Of a stretch of 64,000 nucleotides of DNA, positions 50,477-58,770 are shown in pieces. Position 1 is the stretch's first letter, and each line of letters starts with the position of its first letter. Origin of the DNA: a virus. The stretch spans positions 62,001 to 126,000 of IMG/VR virus record IMGVR_UViG_3300043427_002950. The stretch is one strand, 5' to 3'. The notes under the pieces were generated by a model. It did no database searches, had not been told where the DNA came from, and saw nothing but the letters and a program-made list of their open reading frames with translations. The position numbers were made by a program, and so were the translations under genes.

Positions 50477-51382
50477 ATGCCTAATATCACTGGAAAAGAT
50501 GCTTTTGAGCTGTTCCAAGCATATCAAGATGTTTATGCTTCACAAGAAGTGGATGAAGCAACCGCAATGGCAAAACGTGGACTGGATGAACCAGCAATTC
50601 GTCAAAAGATTGCCAAAAACACTGGTGGTGGTCAGGCAGCAGATCGTGCAACTGCTCTGGCAGACAAGCAGACCTATGGACAAAGTGGTGTAGATCCTAA
50701 GGCAAGGCAACAACTTGCTGCAAAGCAGAGAGGTGACTTCCGCAACACCACATCCTCCAACCCAGGATTGCATGGTTACGCACACAAGGCAGAAACTCCT
50801 GCAGATAAAGCAAAGCAGGCAGCAAGAGGAGCACAGAGAGGTGCATTGACTCCAGCAGAAAGACAGAAACTCAACATGGGTTATGAGATGGAAGGTGAAA
50901 TGTCGGAAGCAACTTATAGAACAACTGCATCAGGTAACAGAGTTCGTTGGGACGAAGATGATGCAATTGATAATGCAGTGTCTGATAGATTGCAAAGACA
51001 AAGAGAAGCAGCAGCAAAGAAAACAGCACAAGCAAGAATGAAAGCAAAGGGCACTGTTCCCACAAAGAATGGTAAGCCTGTTTTTGAAGAAGTTGTTGAG
51101 TATTTGTATGTTGAGGGATATGCTGATAGTATTGAAGCAGCAGAACTGATTGCAGAACACGCTGGTGAAGAATGGATTGATATCATTCTTGAAAAAGATG
51201 AGACCGAAATTGGAATTGCTGGCCTCCCAATTCCAAAGAAAAAAATGTCTCCAGCAAAAAGACATGAGTTTGAAAAGAAGAGAAGAGAAAATCTAAAAAA
51301 GCAACCAGGACAAGCAGGAGATAGCAAAATGATTCAGGCACTCCGCAAAAAAGCACAAGATTCTGGCAATTATGCCAACTGA
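50477..51382 (+). CDS. Late disordered protein with cyanophage 'EGYADS' motif
   Basis: 301 aa from ATG 50477 (further upstream frame crosses the terminator). N-terminus: MPNITGKDAFELFQAYQDVY. Residues about 40-205 are polar, Gln/Ala/Arg-rich and likely disordered. About 208-240 contain EEVVEYLYVEGYADSIEAAE then EEWIDIILE, a motif I associate with many T4-like cyanophage proteins of unknown role. The C-terminus is basic (MSPAKRHEFEKKRRENLKKQ). Late promoter directly upstream. Probable virion or assembly component by expression class. Confidence 0.7.
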   Translation: MPNITGKDAFELFQAYQDVYASQEVDEATAMAKRGLDEPAIRQKIAKNTGGGQAADRATALADKQTYGQSGVDPKARQQLAAKQRGDFRNTTSSNPGLHGYAHKAETPADKAKQAARGAQRGALTPAERQKLNMGYEMEGEMSEATYRTTASGNRVRWDEDDAIDNAVSDRLQRQREAAAKKTAQARMKAKGTVPTKNGKPVFEEVVEYLYVEGYADSIEAAELIAEHAGEEWIDIILEKDETEIGIAGLPIPKKKMSPAKRHEFEKKRRENLKKQPGQAGDSKMIQALRKKAQDSGNYAN

Positions 51383-51392
51383 GGACATTTCT

Positions 51393-52067
51393 ATGAAAAA
51401 CTTAACGGAAGTTTATTTTGAAATGTATGGTGATCAGGAACTGAATGAAAATGTGTCTGGAGGAAGAGGAAGACGTGCAAGTTCACAGCAAGCACCTATT
51501 CCTCAAAGAGTTACTGCTGGACAAGCTGCAGAAATTCGTAGAAATGCAAGACAAAAAAATGATCCGATTCCTGAAGAACCAAAGAAAAAGAAAAAGGAAC
51601 CTCCAGAACCAACTACTGTTCCATCCAGAGGTGTTGGAGCAGAAGAACCTGCATTGAGAAGAAGAACTCCTGAAGGTCATAGAAAGAGAGGAGCATCTCC
51701 AATGTCTGTTGCTAAGAAAAAGCAGAGACTTCTTTCAACTGGGCAGGATACCACACAAAAATATACATATGCGAGAACTCCAACACCTGAAAGTAAAGCA
51801 AGAGCAAAAAAAATTAGTGCTGCTTTAAGAAATAGGGAAAACTGGGGATCTAAAAAAGAGTCATTGACCTTTCAAGATTTTATGACAATTGCTGAGGCAA
51901 AGGTTGATTGGAAGGATAGAGACAAAGAAAATGTGCAAGATAGAATTAATGTGCTGAGGGATAGAAATAGAAGATTAGAAAGTGATCATCCAGAAGTTGC
52001 AAGTGGTAAGTATCAAACTGATTTCAGAAGAAAAAGACACGAAGAATCCAGAGGAAAGAAAAAATGA
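51393..52067 (+). CDS. Late basic disordered protein
   Basis: 224 aa from ATG 51393 (GAGGA 7 bp upstream). Begins MKNLTEVYFEMYGDQELNEN; then a long Arg/Lys/Pro-rich disordered region (PIPEEPKKKKKEPPEPTTVP). LTFQDFMTIAEAKVDWKD (about 168-185) resembles a capsid-targeting type F-x-x-F-M-x-x-A-E-A segment found internally. It overlaps the next gene by 4 bp. Head-associated role is a guess from motif and late context. Confidence 0.65.
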   Translation: MKNLTEVYFEMYGDQELNENVSGGRGRRASSQQAPIPQRVTAGQAAEIRRNARQKNDPIPEEPKKKKKEPPEPTTVPSRGVGAEEPALRRRTPEGHRKRGASPMSVAKKKQRLLSTGQDTTQKYTYARTPTPESKARAKKISAALRNRENWGSKKESLTFQDFMTIAEAKVDWKDRDKENVQDRINVLRDRNRRLESDHPEVASGKYQTDFRRKRHEESRGKKK

Positions 52068-52450
52068 TTACATTTTCTGAATTCATGCTTTTGGTAGAGA
52101 AAAGATATGCTCCAGATGAGAAACTTCCATCTGGAAAAACTCCCGATGAAAAAATGTATAGAAAACGTGCCCAACATGGCGCAAGAGTGATGTTGGGTAA
52201 TCCTGCATTGGGAAGAAATTCTCGTAATGATCCTGAAAGAGATTCTTATCGTGAAAGAGCACATACAATGGATCTTGTTAAAAAAGCACAAGATGCTAAA
52301 GAAGAACCAAGAGATAGTTCAGCATGGAAAAATACCATTGCTGCTCGTCGTCGTCCCCGTGCTTCTTATGAGAAACCAAATGAAAGACCTGGCGGTTTGA
52401 GAGCAAAAGAAACAAAAGCAGGTGGTTATAGGAAAGTAACAAGAAAATAA
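52064..52450 (+). CDS. Late basic small protein
   Basis: 128 aa. The N-terminus MITFSEFMLLVEKRYAPDEK again matches the F-x-E-F-M-x-x-x-E pattern of T4 head-targeting peptides. The rest is basic and disordered (RRPRASYEKPNERPGGLRAK). Overlaps the preceding gene by 4 bp. Confidence 0.65.
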   Translation: MITFSEFMLLVEKRYAPDEKLPSGKTPDEKMYRKRAQHGARVMLGNPALGRNSRNDPERDSYRERAHTMDLVKKAQDAKEEPRDSSAWKNTIAARRRPRASYEKPNERPGGLRAKETKAGGYRKVTRK

Positions 52451-52451
52451 T

Positions 52452-53753
52452 ATGGAAGGATTTCCCTTAGAATCAAGCAATATAATTGAACATTTCACAT
52501 CAGTTGGATATGGGAAAAAATTTGGAATGCTTAGATTTTCTGGCAATCCTACCAAAAAAAGATTTATAATTGATAATTTATATGGATATGAACTTACTAA
52601 GGAAAAAAAAGATAAATTTGTAGAATTTTTAATATCCAAAAAATTTGCTATAACAGAAAAAAGATGGAATGGTGATACTTTAACAATAACTGATAATAGA
52701 AAAAATACAGTACAAATAATATTTCAAATACCAACAGAATCAAAAACTAATTGGGGAAATACAGTTGAAAGTATTTTGACAGTTGCTATAGGATGTAGAT
52801 TTAAACATAAAAACGATAATATAACTCAAGAGCAATATTATGACTTTTTAAACGAATTTAATAAAAAATCAAAATTAAAAACAACATCCGATAATAAAGA
52901 TATACCAGATAAAGATAAGTTAACAGTCACTTTATCTCTTACAAAAAGTGATTCTTTGTTTACAAGAACAGATGAGACGAAATATAAAACACATGTTAAA
53001 TCGGCACTTCAATATGTAAATACGTCAAAAGTTAAAGCATGGTCAACATTGATCTATGAGAATAATAGAATAGATGAAATAACAGTTACTGGAAAGGGGA
53101 AACAAGGAGGAAAGGTAGATACTGAAGTTAGATGCACAGGTCAGGATCCAAATGCAAATTTAAAAATAAAATTGGATCTTTCGGTAAAAGCTGAGTCTGT
53201 GAAACAATTTGGACAAGCAGTTGGATCGGATTTTGATACAACTAACAATTTTTTAAATGGCATTTTTGGTCATCAATTTAAATCGGATAAATTAAAATAT
53301 AATAATTTGATAGTCAATCATAAAGTTGCAGAAGCATTTCAACTTGCATATCAAAAAATAGCGCAAGAAATTAATCAAAACGGTGTCGATCCAGACATTT
53401 TGGTAAAAGGAATTAAACAACATGCTACTGGCGGAAATTCACAAATGAGAATGTTAATCCTTGGACAAGATACTAAACTTTTAAATTTTGAAAAACTGCA
53501 ACAATGGGTTGATGATAATAAATCAACTTGGGATATTGTTAATGAGCAATTTTATGCAGATTATCAATTAACTAATAGTGATTTTCCTAAAATTCAAATA
53601 AAAATTAAAGGATATGATAATACAAAATCATTATTTCAGGTTAGAGCAAGACAAGATAAATCAACATCAAAAGGTAATATAGTCTATAGACATTATATCG
53701 AAAAAGGAACTTTGATGAATGAATTACTTGGAGTAGATTTACAGGAAGAGTAA
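52452..53753 (+). CDS. Unrecognised protein A of an AT-rich two-gene unit
   Basis: 433 aa, Lys/Asn/Ile-rich, with base composition much more AT-rich than the preceding genes. Begins MEGFPLESSNIIEHFTSVGY and contains an alternating beta/alpha region (FGMLRFSGNPTKKRFIIDNL). The C-terminal part (IKIKGYDNTKSLFQVRARQD ... KGNIVYRHYIEKGTLMNELL) resembles a small nucleic-acid-binding or nuclease-like fold in pattern only. TAATG coupling with the next gene. No catalytic motif identified. Confidence 0.65.
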   Translation: MEGFPLESSNIIEHFTSVGYGKKFGMLRFSGNPTKKRFIIDNLYGYELTKEKKDKFVEFLISKKFAITEKRWNGDTLTITDNRKNTVQIIFQIPTESKTNWGNTVESILTVAIGCRFKHKNDNITQEQYYDFLNEFNKKSKLKTTSDNKDIPDKDKLTVTLSLTKSDSLFTRTDETKYKTHVKSALQYVNTSKVKAWSTLIYENNRIDEITVTGKGKQGGKVDTEVRCTGQDPNANLKIKLDLSVKAESVKQFGQAVGSDFDTTNNFLNGIFGHQFKSDKLKYNNLIVNHKVAEAFQLAYQKIAQEINQNGVDPDILVKGIKQHATGGNSQMRMLILGQDTKLLNFEKLQQWVDDNKSTWDIVNEQFYADYQLTNSDFPKIQIKIKGYDNTKSLFQVRARQDKSTSKGNIVYRHYIEKGTLMNELLGVDLQEE

Positions 53754-55477
53754 TGGCAAAAGGCAAAAAAACCAAAGACGATTTAGGCAAAGAACTTATA
53801 CAGTGCATGGCATTTGCACATTTTGCTGTTCAAAAATATAGATCATCAGATTCTGATGCTCATATGGAATCTTTTTATAAACTTTTTGATCCAAATGAAA
53901 AGCCAAATAATTCTATAATAAATGAATATACTCAATATTTGGGTGAAAAATTTGATTTTGATAGATTATATGCAAATTGGGGCAAAAAGGAAGGATCTAA
54001 AGACGTAAAAATAGTATATGATGTAGCAAAAAAATTCTATCTTTCAAATAATATCTCAAAAAACTTTTCGCAGTATGAATTCTTGGATCAAAAAGATTCA
54101 TTTATGATTACGATTAAAGATAAAGCACTTGATAAAATTATATTGGCACTAAAGTTACCTTTTAAAAGAGACATTTTATCCAGTGCTGACATTTATATTG
54201 TTAAAAAGCAATCGAAAAAAAATATTCGGAAAGAATTTGAGGATGAGATAATTAATAAAAATACCTTATACTTAATCAATAATTTTGATATGTACAATAA
54301 GTTATTGATTAAGTATTGGAAATCTCACGATTTATTTGGAGTGTCATTAAAACTTCCAAGTGTCATAAGTGCAAGTAAAAATATTAAGATTGTTGGCGCA
54401 GAAGAAGATATTTTAAATAAAAAAATGCAAAAACAACTTGATCCGTACACCAAATTTATATCTCTTTTATCTGATAAAAATACTAATATTCGACAACTAA
54501 TCGACGATACAATAGAGATTAGAAGTAAAAATTTAAAAAATGCATCTTGGGATTTTAATTTTAGATTTAATTATAAAAAGTTGGGATTATATCCAACCGA
54601 TGTTGATTTTGTACTTAAATCTTGGACAAAAGCACAAACTGCTGGTGGCGGAGCAGCAGGTTTCAATGGTGGATTTGATAAAAGTGTCCCAGGATATTCT
54701 GATCAATGGGTTGGGGGAACAGGAATTGAAACATTGCAAACATTCCTATTTAAATACTCGGAATATAATAGAATAATGGCAGAATTGTCTAATATTAGAC
54801 AAAAGGCATTAAATTATACCTTAACTGGATCTGCAAACACAAGAGCAAATGTTAATCAACCATTACAAAATTCTAAAAGAGAAATTAGTTTTCCCATTGT
54901 TCCCAAAGAACCAAAGTTTAATAAGCAAGGAAAACTTACAAGATTTATTAAGAAGAAGGGAGAAATGAACGGAATAACATATAAAACTGATGTTACAGGT
55001 GAAATGAAAGTTAAAAATTTGCAAAGTTTTTATTCAAGTGCTTTGAGAGAAATTAAATCTAAAAATTTCAATCTTGGTGTGAATAAAAATAAAAATCTTG
55101 ACTTGTTTTTTATTGAATATGAAAAAGCAAATAATATTGCTGAAGGTGAATTGTGGAGAAGATATAAGATGGCTGTCATAAATTTGGCTACACAAACATC
55201 AATTGGAACTAAAATAAATCAATCTGATAGTATGCTTAATTCATTCTATGAGCACAGTCAGATTTCTTATTTTATGCTTCGTGGTGGACAGGACTTTTTA
55301 AAAAGAAAAATCTTCATGACAATATTTGGTGTTATTACTAAAAAGGGTTATCATATCATCAAAGATTCTGATCTTACTTCAAGTAGACTTGAGGGAGCAA
55401 TAAGAGCAATCGCATCTAAGAAATTATTAAGAGAAATAAAACAATTTGACACCGTACCACATTTCTACATGTCATAA
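53753..55477 (+). CDS. Unrecognised protein B of an AT-rich two-gene unit
   Basis: 574 aa. Helical Lys-rich N-terminal region (GKELIQCMAFAHFAVQKYRS); a Gly-rich middle segment near 298-330 (TAGGGAAGFNGGFDKSVPGY); a C-terminal helical domain (FYEHSQISYFMLRGGQDFLK, IFGVITKKGYHIIKDSDLTS). It shares its start with the last base of protein A's stop, so the two are almost certainly co-translated and act together. A late-type box begins inside its stop codon region. No family recognised. Confidence 0.65.
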   Translation: MAKGKKTKDDLGKELIQCMAFAHFAVQKYRSSDSDAHMESFYKLFDPNEKPNNSIINEYTQYLGEKFDFDRLYANWGKKEGSKDVKIVYDVAKKFYLSNNISKNFSQYEFLDQKDSFMITIKDKALDKIILALKLPFKRDILSSADIYIVKKQSKKNIRKEFEDEIINKNTLYLINNFDMYNKLLIKYWKSHDLFGVSLKLPSVISASKNIKIVGAEEDILNKKMQKQLDPYTKFISLLSDKNTNIRQLIDDTIEIRSKNLKNASWDFNFRFNYKKLGLYPTDVDFVLKSWTKAQTAGGGAAGFNGGFDKSVPGYSDQWVGGTGIETLQTFLFKYSEYNRIMAELSNIRQKALNYTLTGSANTRANVNQPLQNSKREISFPIVPKEPKFNKQGKLTRFIKKKGEMNGITYKTDVTGEMKVKNLQSFYSSALREIKSKNFNLGVNKNKNLDLFFIEYEKANNIAEGELWRRYKMAVINLATQTSIGTKINQSDSMLNSFYEHSQISYFMLRGGQDFLKRKIFMTIFGVITKKGYHIIKDSDLTSSRLEGAIRAIASKKLLREIKQFDTVPHFYMS

Positions 55478-55480
55478 ATA
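55473..55480 (+). promoter_or_regulatory. T4-type late box (CATAAATA)
   Basis: CATAAATA overlaps the stop of protein B. It matches TATAAATA at seven of eight positions. Confidence 0.4.
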
Positions 55481-55515
55481 CTAAAAATTTATTTGACTTG
55501 TTATGCCAGATAAAG

Positions 55516-55560
55516 AAGTGTCACAACACTCCTACAACCGATGGTCGAATCCACTATACT
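55516..55560 (+). promoter_or_regulatory. AAGTGTCACA box with TATACT -10 (junction F)
   Basis: AAGTGTCACA (55516-55525) is 39 bp upstream of TATACT (55555-55560). No -35 hexamer lies at 16-18 bp. The 24 bp from 55503 are repeated with two mismatches at 59739. Confidence 0.6.
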
Positions 55561-55584
55561 ACAAGTATCAACACATGAATTCTC

Positions 55585-55761
55585 ATGAACCCCTATCCTC
55601 TTGGTTTGGACAATCCTTACATCGTCCGAGCAGTGGTTGGAAGCAGTCGATGGGCAATCTATCGCAAAGAAAATTTTCAAAAAATAGCAACTTTTCCTAA
55701 TCAATTTGTTGCATATGAGTGTCGTCGTGCTCTTTTAAGATTTGATGGGTATAATGCATGA
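55585..55761 (+). CDS. Small unrecognised protein
   Basis: 58 aa (MNPYPLGLDNPYIVRAVVGS ... FVAYECRRALLRFDGYNA). Preferred over another open frame here because its sequence is balanced and its stop overlaps the next ATG. It lies 24 bp after the TATACT box. Confidence 0.65.
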   Translation: MNPYPLGLDNPYIVRAVVGSSRWAIYRKENFQKIATFPNQFVAYECRRALLRFDGYNA

Positions 55762-56075
55762 AATTTACAGGAAAAACCCTCGCAGAAGAAGAATGGAAGA
55801 AAATCTATGGTGATTGGCCATCAGATTCTGATTTTGCATGGCCTTTTTTCCGTGATGCTTTCGATGCTGGAAAAAAATCCACAAAAACAGAAAACCAATC
55901 TTTTTATGAAATTTTAAGATCTAAATTTTTATTTTCATCTGAAATTGCTGATGATATTTTAAATGAATTTGATACATGGTTATCCTCCATACAGACAACA
56001 TCTCAATCTGATGATAGAATTTCAGTTTCATTAATTCGCAAAAAACTCAAAAAAATCAAAACTTATGATCCCTGA
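55758..56075 (+). CDS. Unrecognised protein
   Basis: 105 aa (MKFTGKTLAEEEWKKIYGDW, DSDFAWPFFRDAFDAGKKST), aromatic N-terminal half, helical charged C-terminus. Overlaps both neighbours (4 and 11 bp). Confidence 0.7.
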   Translation: MKFTGKTLAEEEWKKIYGDWPSDSDFAWPFFRDAFDAGKKSTKTENQSFYEILRSKFLFSSEIADDILNEFDTWLSSIQTTSQSDDRISVSLIRKKLKKIKTYDP

Positions 56076-56274
56076 TTGGAACGTTCCAGAAAAAATTACA
56101 AGCATTACTATATCTCGTCTTCTCAGTGAATTGGAAGGTTGCTCTTATCTTCTTAAGAGGATGGAAGAGCATGAGGATTTTGAAATGATTGAACTATTAA
56201 AAAACAAATATTATAAAATGTACTTTCAAATACACAAAATAGAAAAAAGTGATCAGTACCCATACCCCATATAA
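56065..56274 (+). CDS. Small unrecognised protein
   Basis: 69 aa (MIPDWNVPEKITSITISRLL ... HKIEKSDQYPYPI), helical, acidic-basic mixed. Overlaps the preceding gene by 11 bp and the next by 26 bp. Confidence 0.65.
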   Translation: MIPDWNVPEKITSITISRLLSELEGCSYLLKRMEEHEDFEMIELLKNKYYKMYFQIHKIEKSDQYPYPI

Positions 56275-56368
56275 AACCGCAGATATCATTCGTGATACTT
56301 GGCCAAATCTTTATAGACCCACCAAAGATTATAAACCACCATCAAATTGGAGACCTAAACAATCATGA
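56249..56368 (+). CDS. Microprotein with GTG start
   Basis: 39 aa beginning at GTG 56249; the sequence continues ISTHTPYKTADIIRDTWPNL and ends SNWRPKQS. It bridges an otherwise empty gap and overlaps the next ATG by 4 bp, which supports it, but the GTG start is not certain. Confidence 0.5.
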   Translation: MISTHTPYKTADIIRDTWPNLYRPTKDYKPPSNWRPKQS

Positions 56369-56520
56369 CAGTTCAAACTTCTGGATATTTTGATGAAATC
56401 ACTGGAATTTATGGAATTAACATTGCATTTGATGACAATCATGTAATTACATTGGATGGATTGAGCAAAGAAGATATGCAAGAACTAAAATCATGCATTG
56501 AATGTATGTTGGTTGACTGA
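56365..56520 (+). CDS. Small unrecognised protein
   Basis: 51 aa (MTVQTSGYFDEITGIYGINI ... LKSCIECMLVD), beta-rich N-terminus, C-x2-C near the end. Last gene before junction H. Confidence 0.6.
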   Translation: MTVQTSGYFDEITGIYGINIAFDDNHVITLDGLSKEDMQELKSCIECMLVD

Positions 56521-56534
56521 TAAGCATCCCTTAT

Positions 56535-56568
56535 ACCCCTTGACTCCTTGAGTCGGGGGTGTTATTCT
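56535..56568 (+). promoter_or_regulatory. TTGACT-17-TATTCT promoter inside a terminator-like hairpin (junction H)
   Basis: ACCCC-TT-GACTC / GAGTC-G-GGGGT stem (56535-56560). TTGACT (56540-56545) lies in its 5' arm and TATTCT at 56563-56568. It begins a long operon; no AASTG box at the usual distance. Confidence 0.65.
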
Positions 56569-56592
56569 ATTATTATCACTTGAGGACTCATC

Positions 56593-57417
56593 ATGACTCA
56601 CGGCGCAAAACTTACACTCAAATACGATAGTAAATTTGAATATACTGGAACTTACTATGGTGATGATATTCTTCCAGAAGAGCATATCACTATGGAGATT
56701 CCTGCAGAAGATCTGAGTACAATGCAATTGTTCAGGTTCTTCAGTAATTTCCTTCGTTCCATTGGACACAATGAGTATGGCATCATGAAAGGTGCCTGTA
56801 ATCTTGCGTTTAATGAAATGAACAACGAAGATGACATGAAAAAACTTGCACATGAGTTTGATCTTGTCATGGAAGAACATATCGACGCAAGAATCAAAGT
56901 ATATGAAGAACTTGCAGAAAATTGGGAAAAACGATATTGGGATCTCCGACGTAACATGCAAAAGAAGCAAAACGAAGATTGTATGCCACCTTGGGGACAT
57001 AGTGATATGGAAGCACTTCGTTATACTGATGAAGAGATTAATGCGATGTGCGATGCTGCAGAAGATAAGGAATCATGCAAAGAAATGACCACCCGTGAGT
57101 TGGAATGGGCAAATAAACCACTTACATGTGATAAAGACGATAAATCTAAAGAATGTGAAGATGCATGGGGCAAATTTTGGAGTGATGACCATAGTAAAGC
57201 ATTAACTTATGGTGAAATGGTTGCTGAAGGTTATGAAATGACAGCAGATGGATTTTGGGTTCCAGGTGACAACATGATGACATGGAATGGTTTGATTCCT
57301 GGATCTAAAGAGGCAGTAAAAAAAGGATGTAAATGTCCAGTAATGGATAACGCAGAAATGCCAGATGATCGTAAATGGGTCAATGGCGACTGTCCTCTTC
57401 ATGGTAAATCAAAATGA
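56593..57417 (+). CDS. Phage protein with C-terminal GC-x-CP ... CPLHG domain
   Basis: 274 aa. N-terminal beta segment (MTHGAKLTLKYDSKFEYTGT), helical middle, and a C-terminal Cys-rich module: GSKEAVKKGCKCPVMDNAEM then WVNGDCPLHGKSK. This G-x-x-x-A-x-x-x-G-C-x-C-P-x-x-D-N ... C-P-L-H-G pattern recurs as a small stand-alone domain in many phages and probably binds zinc. First gene of the operon started at junction H, with TGAGGA as ribosome site. Confidence 0.75.
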   Translation: MTHGAKLTLKYDSKFEYTGTYYGDDILPEEHITMEIPAEDLSTMQLFRFFSNFLRSIGHNEYGIMKGACNLAFNEMNNEDDMKKLAHEFDLVMEEHIDARIKVYEELAENWEKRYWDLRRNMQKKQNEDCMPPWGHSDMEALRYTDEEINAMCDAAEDKESCKEMTTRELEWANKPLTCDKDDKSKECEDAWGKFWSDDHSKALTYGEMVAEGYEMTADGFWVPGDNMMTWNGLIPGSKEAVKKGCKCPVMDNAEMPDDRKWVNGDCPLHGKSK

Positions 57418-57644
57418 AAAAACTAAAGTTTAGGGATCCATACAATCATCATCACGAATACACTAATGACATTGATCGCATTGTCAAAGTGTTTGCCGAT
57501 CGAGGATATGACATCTCCCATCAGGATGCAGTTCGTGCATGGGAATGTGTTTCAGAATCCTTATGTGCTGGATGGTTGTGCTTAGATTCAAGTGATGATG
57601 ATGAAGTTTTTCGTGATGCATTCCGTTATTTTGAGGAAGTATGA
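57414..57644 (+). CDS. Small unrecognised protein
   Basis: 76 aa (MKKLKFRDPYNHHHEYTNDI ... VFRDAFRYFEEV), helical, acidic C-terminus with WECVSESLCAGWLCLD. Overlaps both neighbours by 4 bp. Confidence 0.7.
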   Translation: MKKLKFRDPYNHHHEYTNDIDRIVKVFADRGYDISHQDAVRAWECVSESLCAGWLCLDSSDDDEVFRDAFRYFEEV

Positions 57645-57850
57645 CTCAGTTCTTTACCGTAACATCTGATGCTCCTTATGATAGGCATCATTATATACTT
57701 CATTATACGAATGGGAAGCAAGTGAAGTATGAGGAGTATGATCTTGCCAGAAAGGCATGGATGGATTATGATAAAAGGTATGTTGATTACATTGAAGTGA
57801 TTGATATTCCTAAAAAGAAGTCAAAGTCCAGTAAAGGGGGATTTGCATGA
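57641..57850 (+). CDS. Small unrecognised protein
   Basis: 69 aa (MTQFFTVTSDAPYDRHHYIL ... PKKKSKSSKGGFA), strand-rich with a basic tail. Overlaps both neighbours by 4 bp. Confidence 0.7.
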   Translation: MTQFFTVTSDAPYDRHHYILHYTNGKQVKYEEYDLARKAWMDYDKRYVDYIEVIDIPKKKSKSSKGGFA

Positions 57851-57984
57851 TTAAGATGTTTATTATGAGTCAATTGTTGATCATTACATTTTTTGTTGGT
57901 GCTGCAGTTGGAGTTGCTGGAACTATCACCGTATATAATAATACCAATATCTTGAAAATAGTCGGAGGGTTTCAATCACAATGA
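57847..57984 (+). CDS. Single-pass membrane microprotein
   Basis: 45 aa with an N-terminal transmembrane helix (SQLLIITFFVGAAVGVAGTI) and a short polar tail. Overlaps both neighbours by 4 bp. Confidence 0.65.
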   Translation: MIKMFIMSQLLIITFFVGAAVGVAGTITVYNNTNILKIVGGFQSQ

Positions 57985-58175
57985 ATAGATATTACATGCA
58001 AGAACAATTTGATGAATGGTTCTATGAACTTGAAGGTTATTCATTTAGGTCGGAAAGATTGATCGATGACTTGTATTATGCTGCAGATACGAAGGATGTT
58101 TCTACGATAATCACTTGGATAAAAGCAGCATTTGAAGAAGGATACAAAGCGGGAATTAAAGATGATAAACTTTGA
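57981..58175 (+). CDS. Small acidic helical protein
   Basis: 64 aa (MNRYYMQEQFDEWFYELEGY ... WIKAAFEEGYKAGIKDDKL). 'AAFEEGYKAG' resembles a short helix motif common in phage accessory proteins. Overlaps the next gene by 14 bp. Confidence 0.7.
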   Translation: MNRYYMQEQFDEWFYELEGYSFRSERLIDDLYYAADTKDVSTIITWIKAAFEEGYKAGIKDDKL

Positions 58176-58770
58176 AAAATTGGCACAAGTGCCATACATG
58201 GCAGATTACTCCAAGAATGACATGTTTAAAGCATATGTTGCCAAGTGGGAGTCAATTTGGAGAAGGCAATCTGAGACTGGCAAACAACATGCTGCCCTGA
58301 TTCGTGCAATTGAATGCACTAATGGATGCATTCAATATGCCTACAGAGATGGAGTTACCAATCTAACATTGGAACAGACACGCGAATGCATGAAACTGTC
58401 TATGAGTGCTATTAAAAACAAGCAAATTACGTTGAAAAATGGGGAGACAATCGGATTTGATCCGACTATCCATGATATTTTGGACGAAACCAGAGACATT
58501 TATATTGCTGGATTTAAGCATGGAGACGATGAGAAACTGATGGAGTTTTATGCTCAATCGGTTGCTATTTTTTATGTTCTTGGCAGAGATCGTATTGATG
58601 ATGCATTTCAAATGGTAGTCGATAACTTTGCTGACGTGTTTACTCTACCTTGGATAGACAGGGGTAGGTCTTATGTTTATAAATATGTCAACGCTATTGA
58701 GCCAGCAACTCACACAAATGAAAATAGCATAAATCCATACATTGACTTAATCCTCGGAGGCATCATATGA
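58162..58770 (+). CDS. Unrecognised protein upstream of the sulfotransferase
   Basis: 202 aa from ATG 58162 (in-frame ATG at 58132 gives a larger overlap). Mainly helical (QHAALIRAIECTNGCIQYAY, YAQSVAIFYVLGRDRIDDAF). No motif recognised. Overlaps the sulfotransferase start by 4 bp, suggesting joint action. Confidence 0.7.
   Translation: MINFEKLAQVPYMADYSKNDMFKAYVAKWESIWRRQSETGKQHAALIRAIECTNGCIQYAYRDGVTNLTLEQTRECMKLSMSAIKNKQITLKNGETIGFDPTIHDILDETRDIYIAGFKHGDDEKLMEFYAQSVAIFYVLGRDRIDDAFQMVVDNFADVFTLPWIDRGRSYVYKYVNAIEPATHTNENSINPYIDLILGGII

Noticed and set aside
55540-55560. Possible tRNA T-arm (GGTCGAATCC)
   Set aside because: No acceptor stem or anticodon arm can be folded around it.
55503-55700. 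Open frame MPDKEVSQHSYNRWSNPLYY
   Set aside because: It covers the box and -10 of junction F. The frame from 55585 is better balanced and joins the next gene by ATGA overlap.
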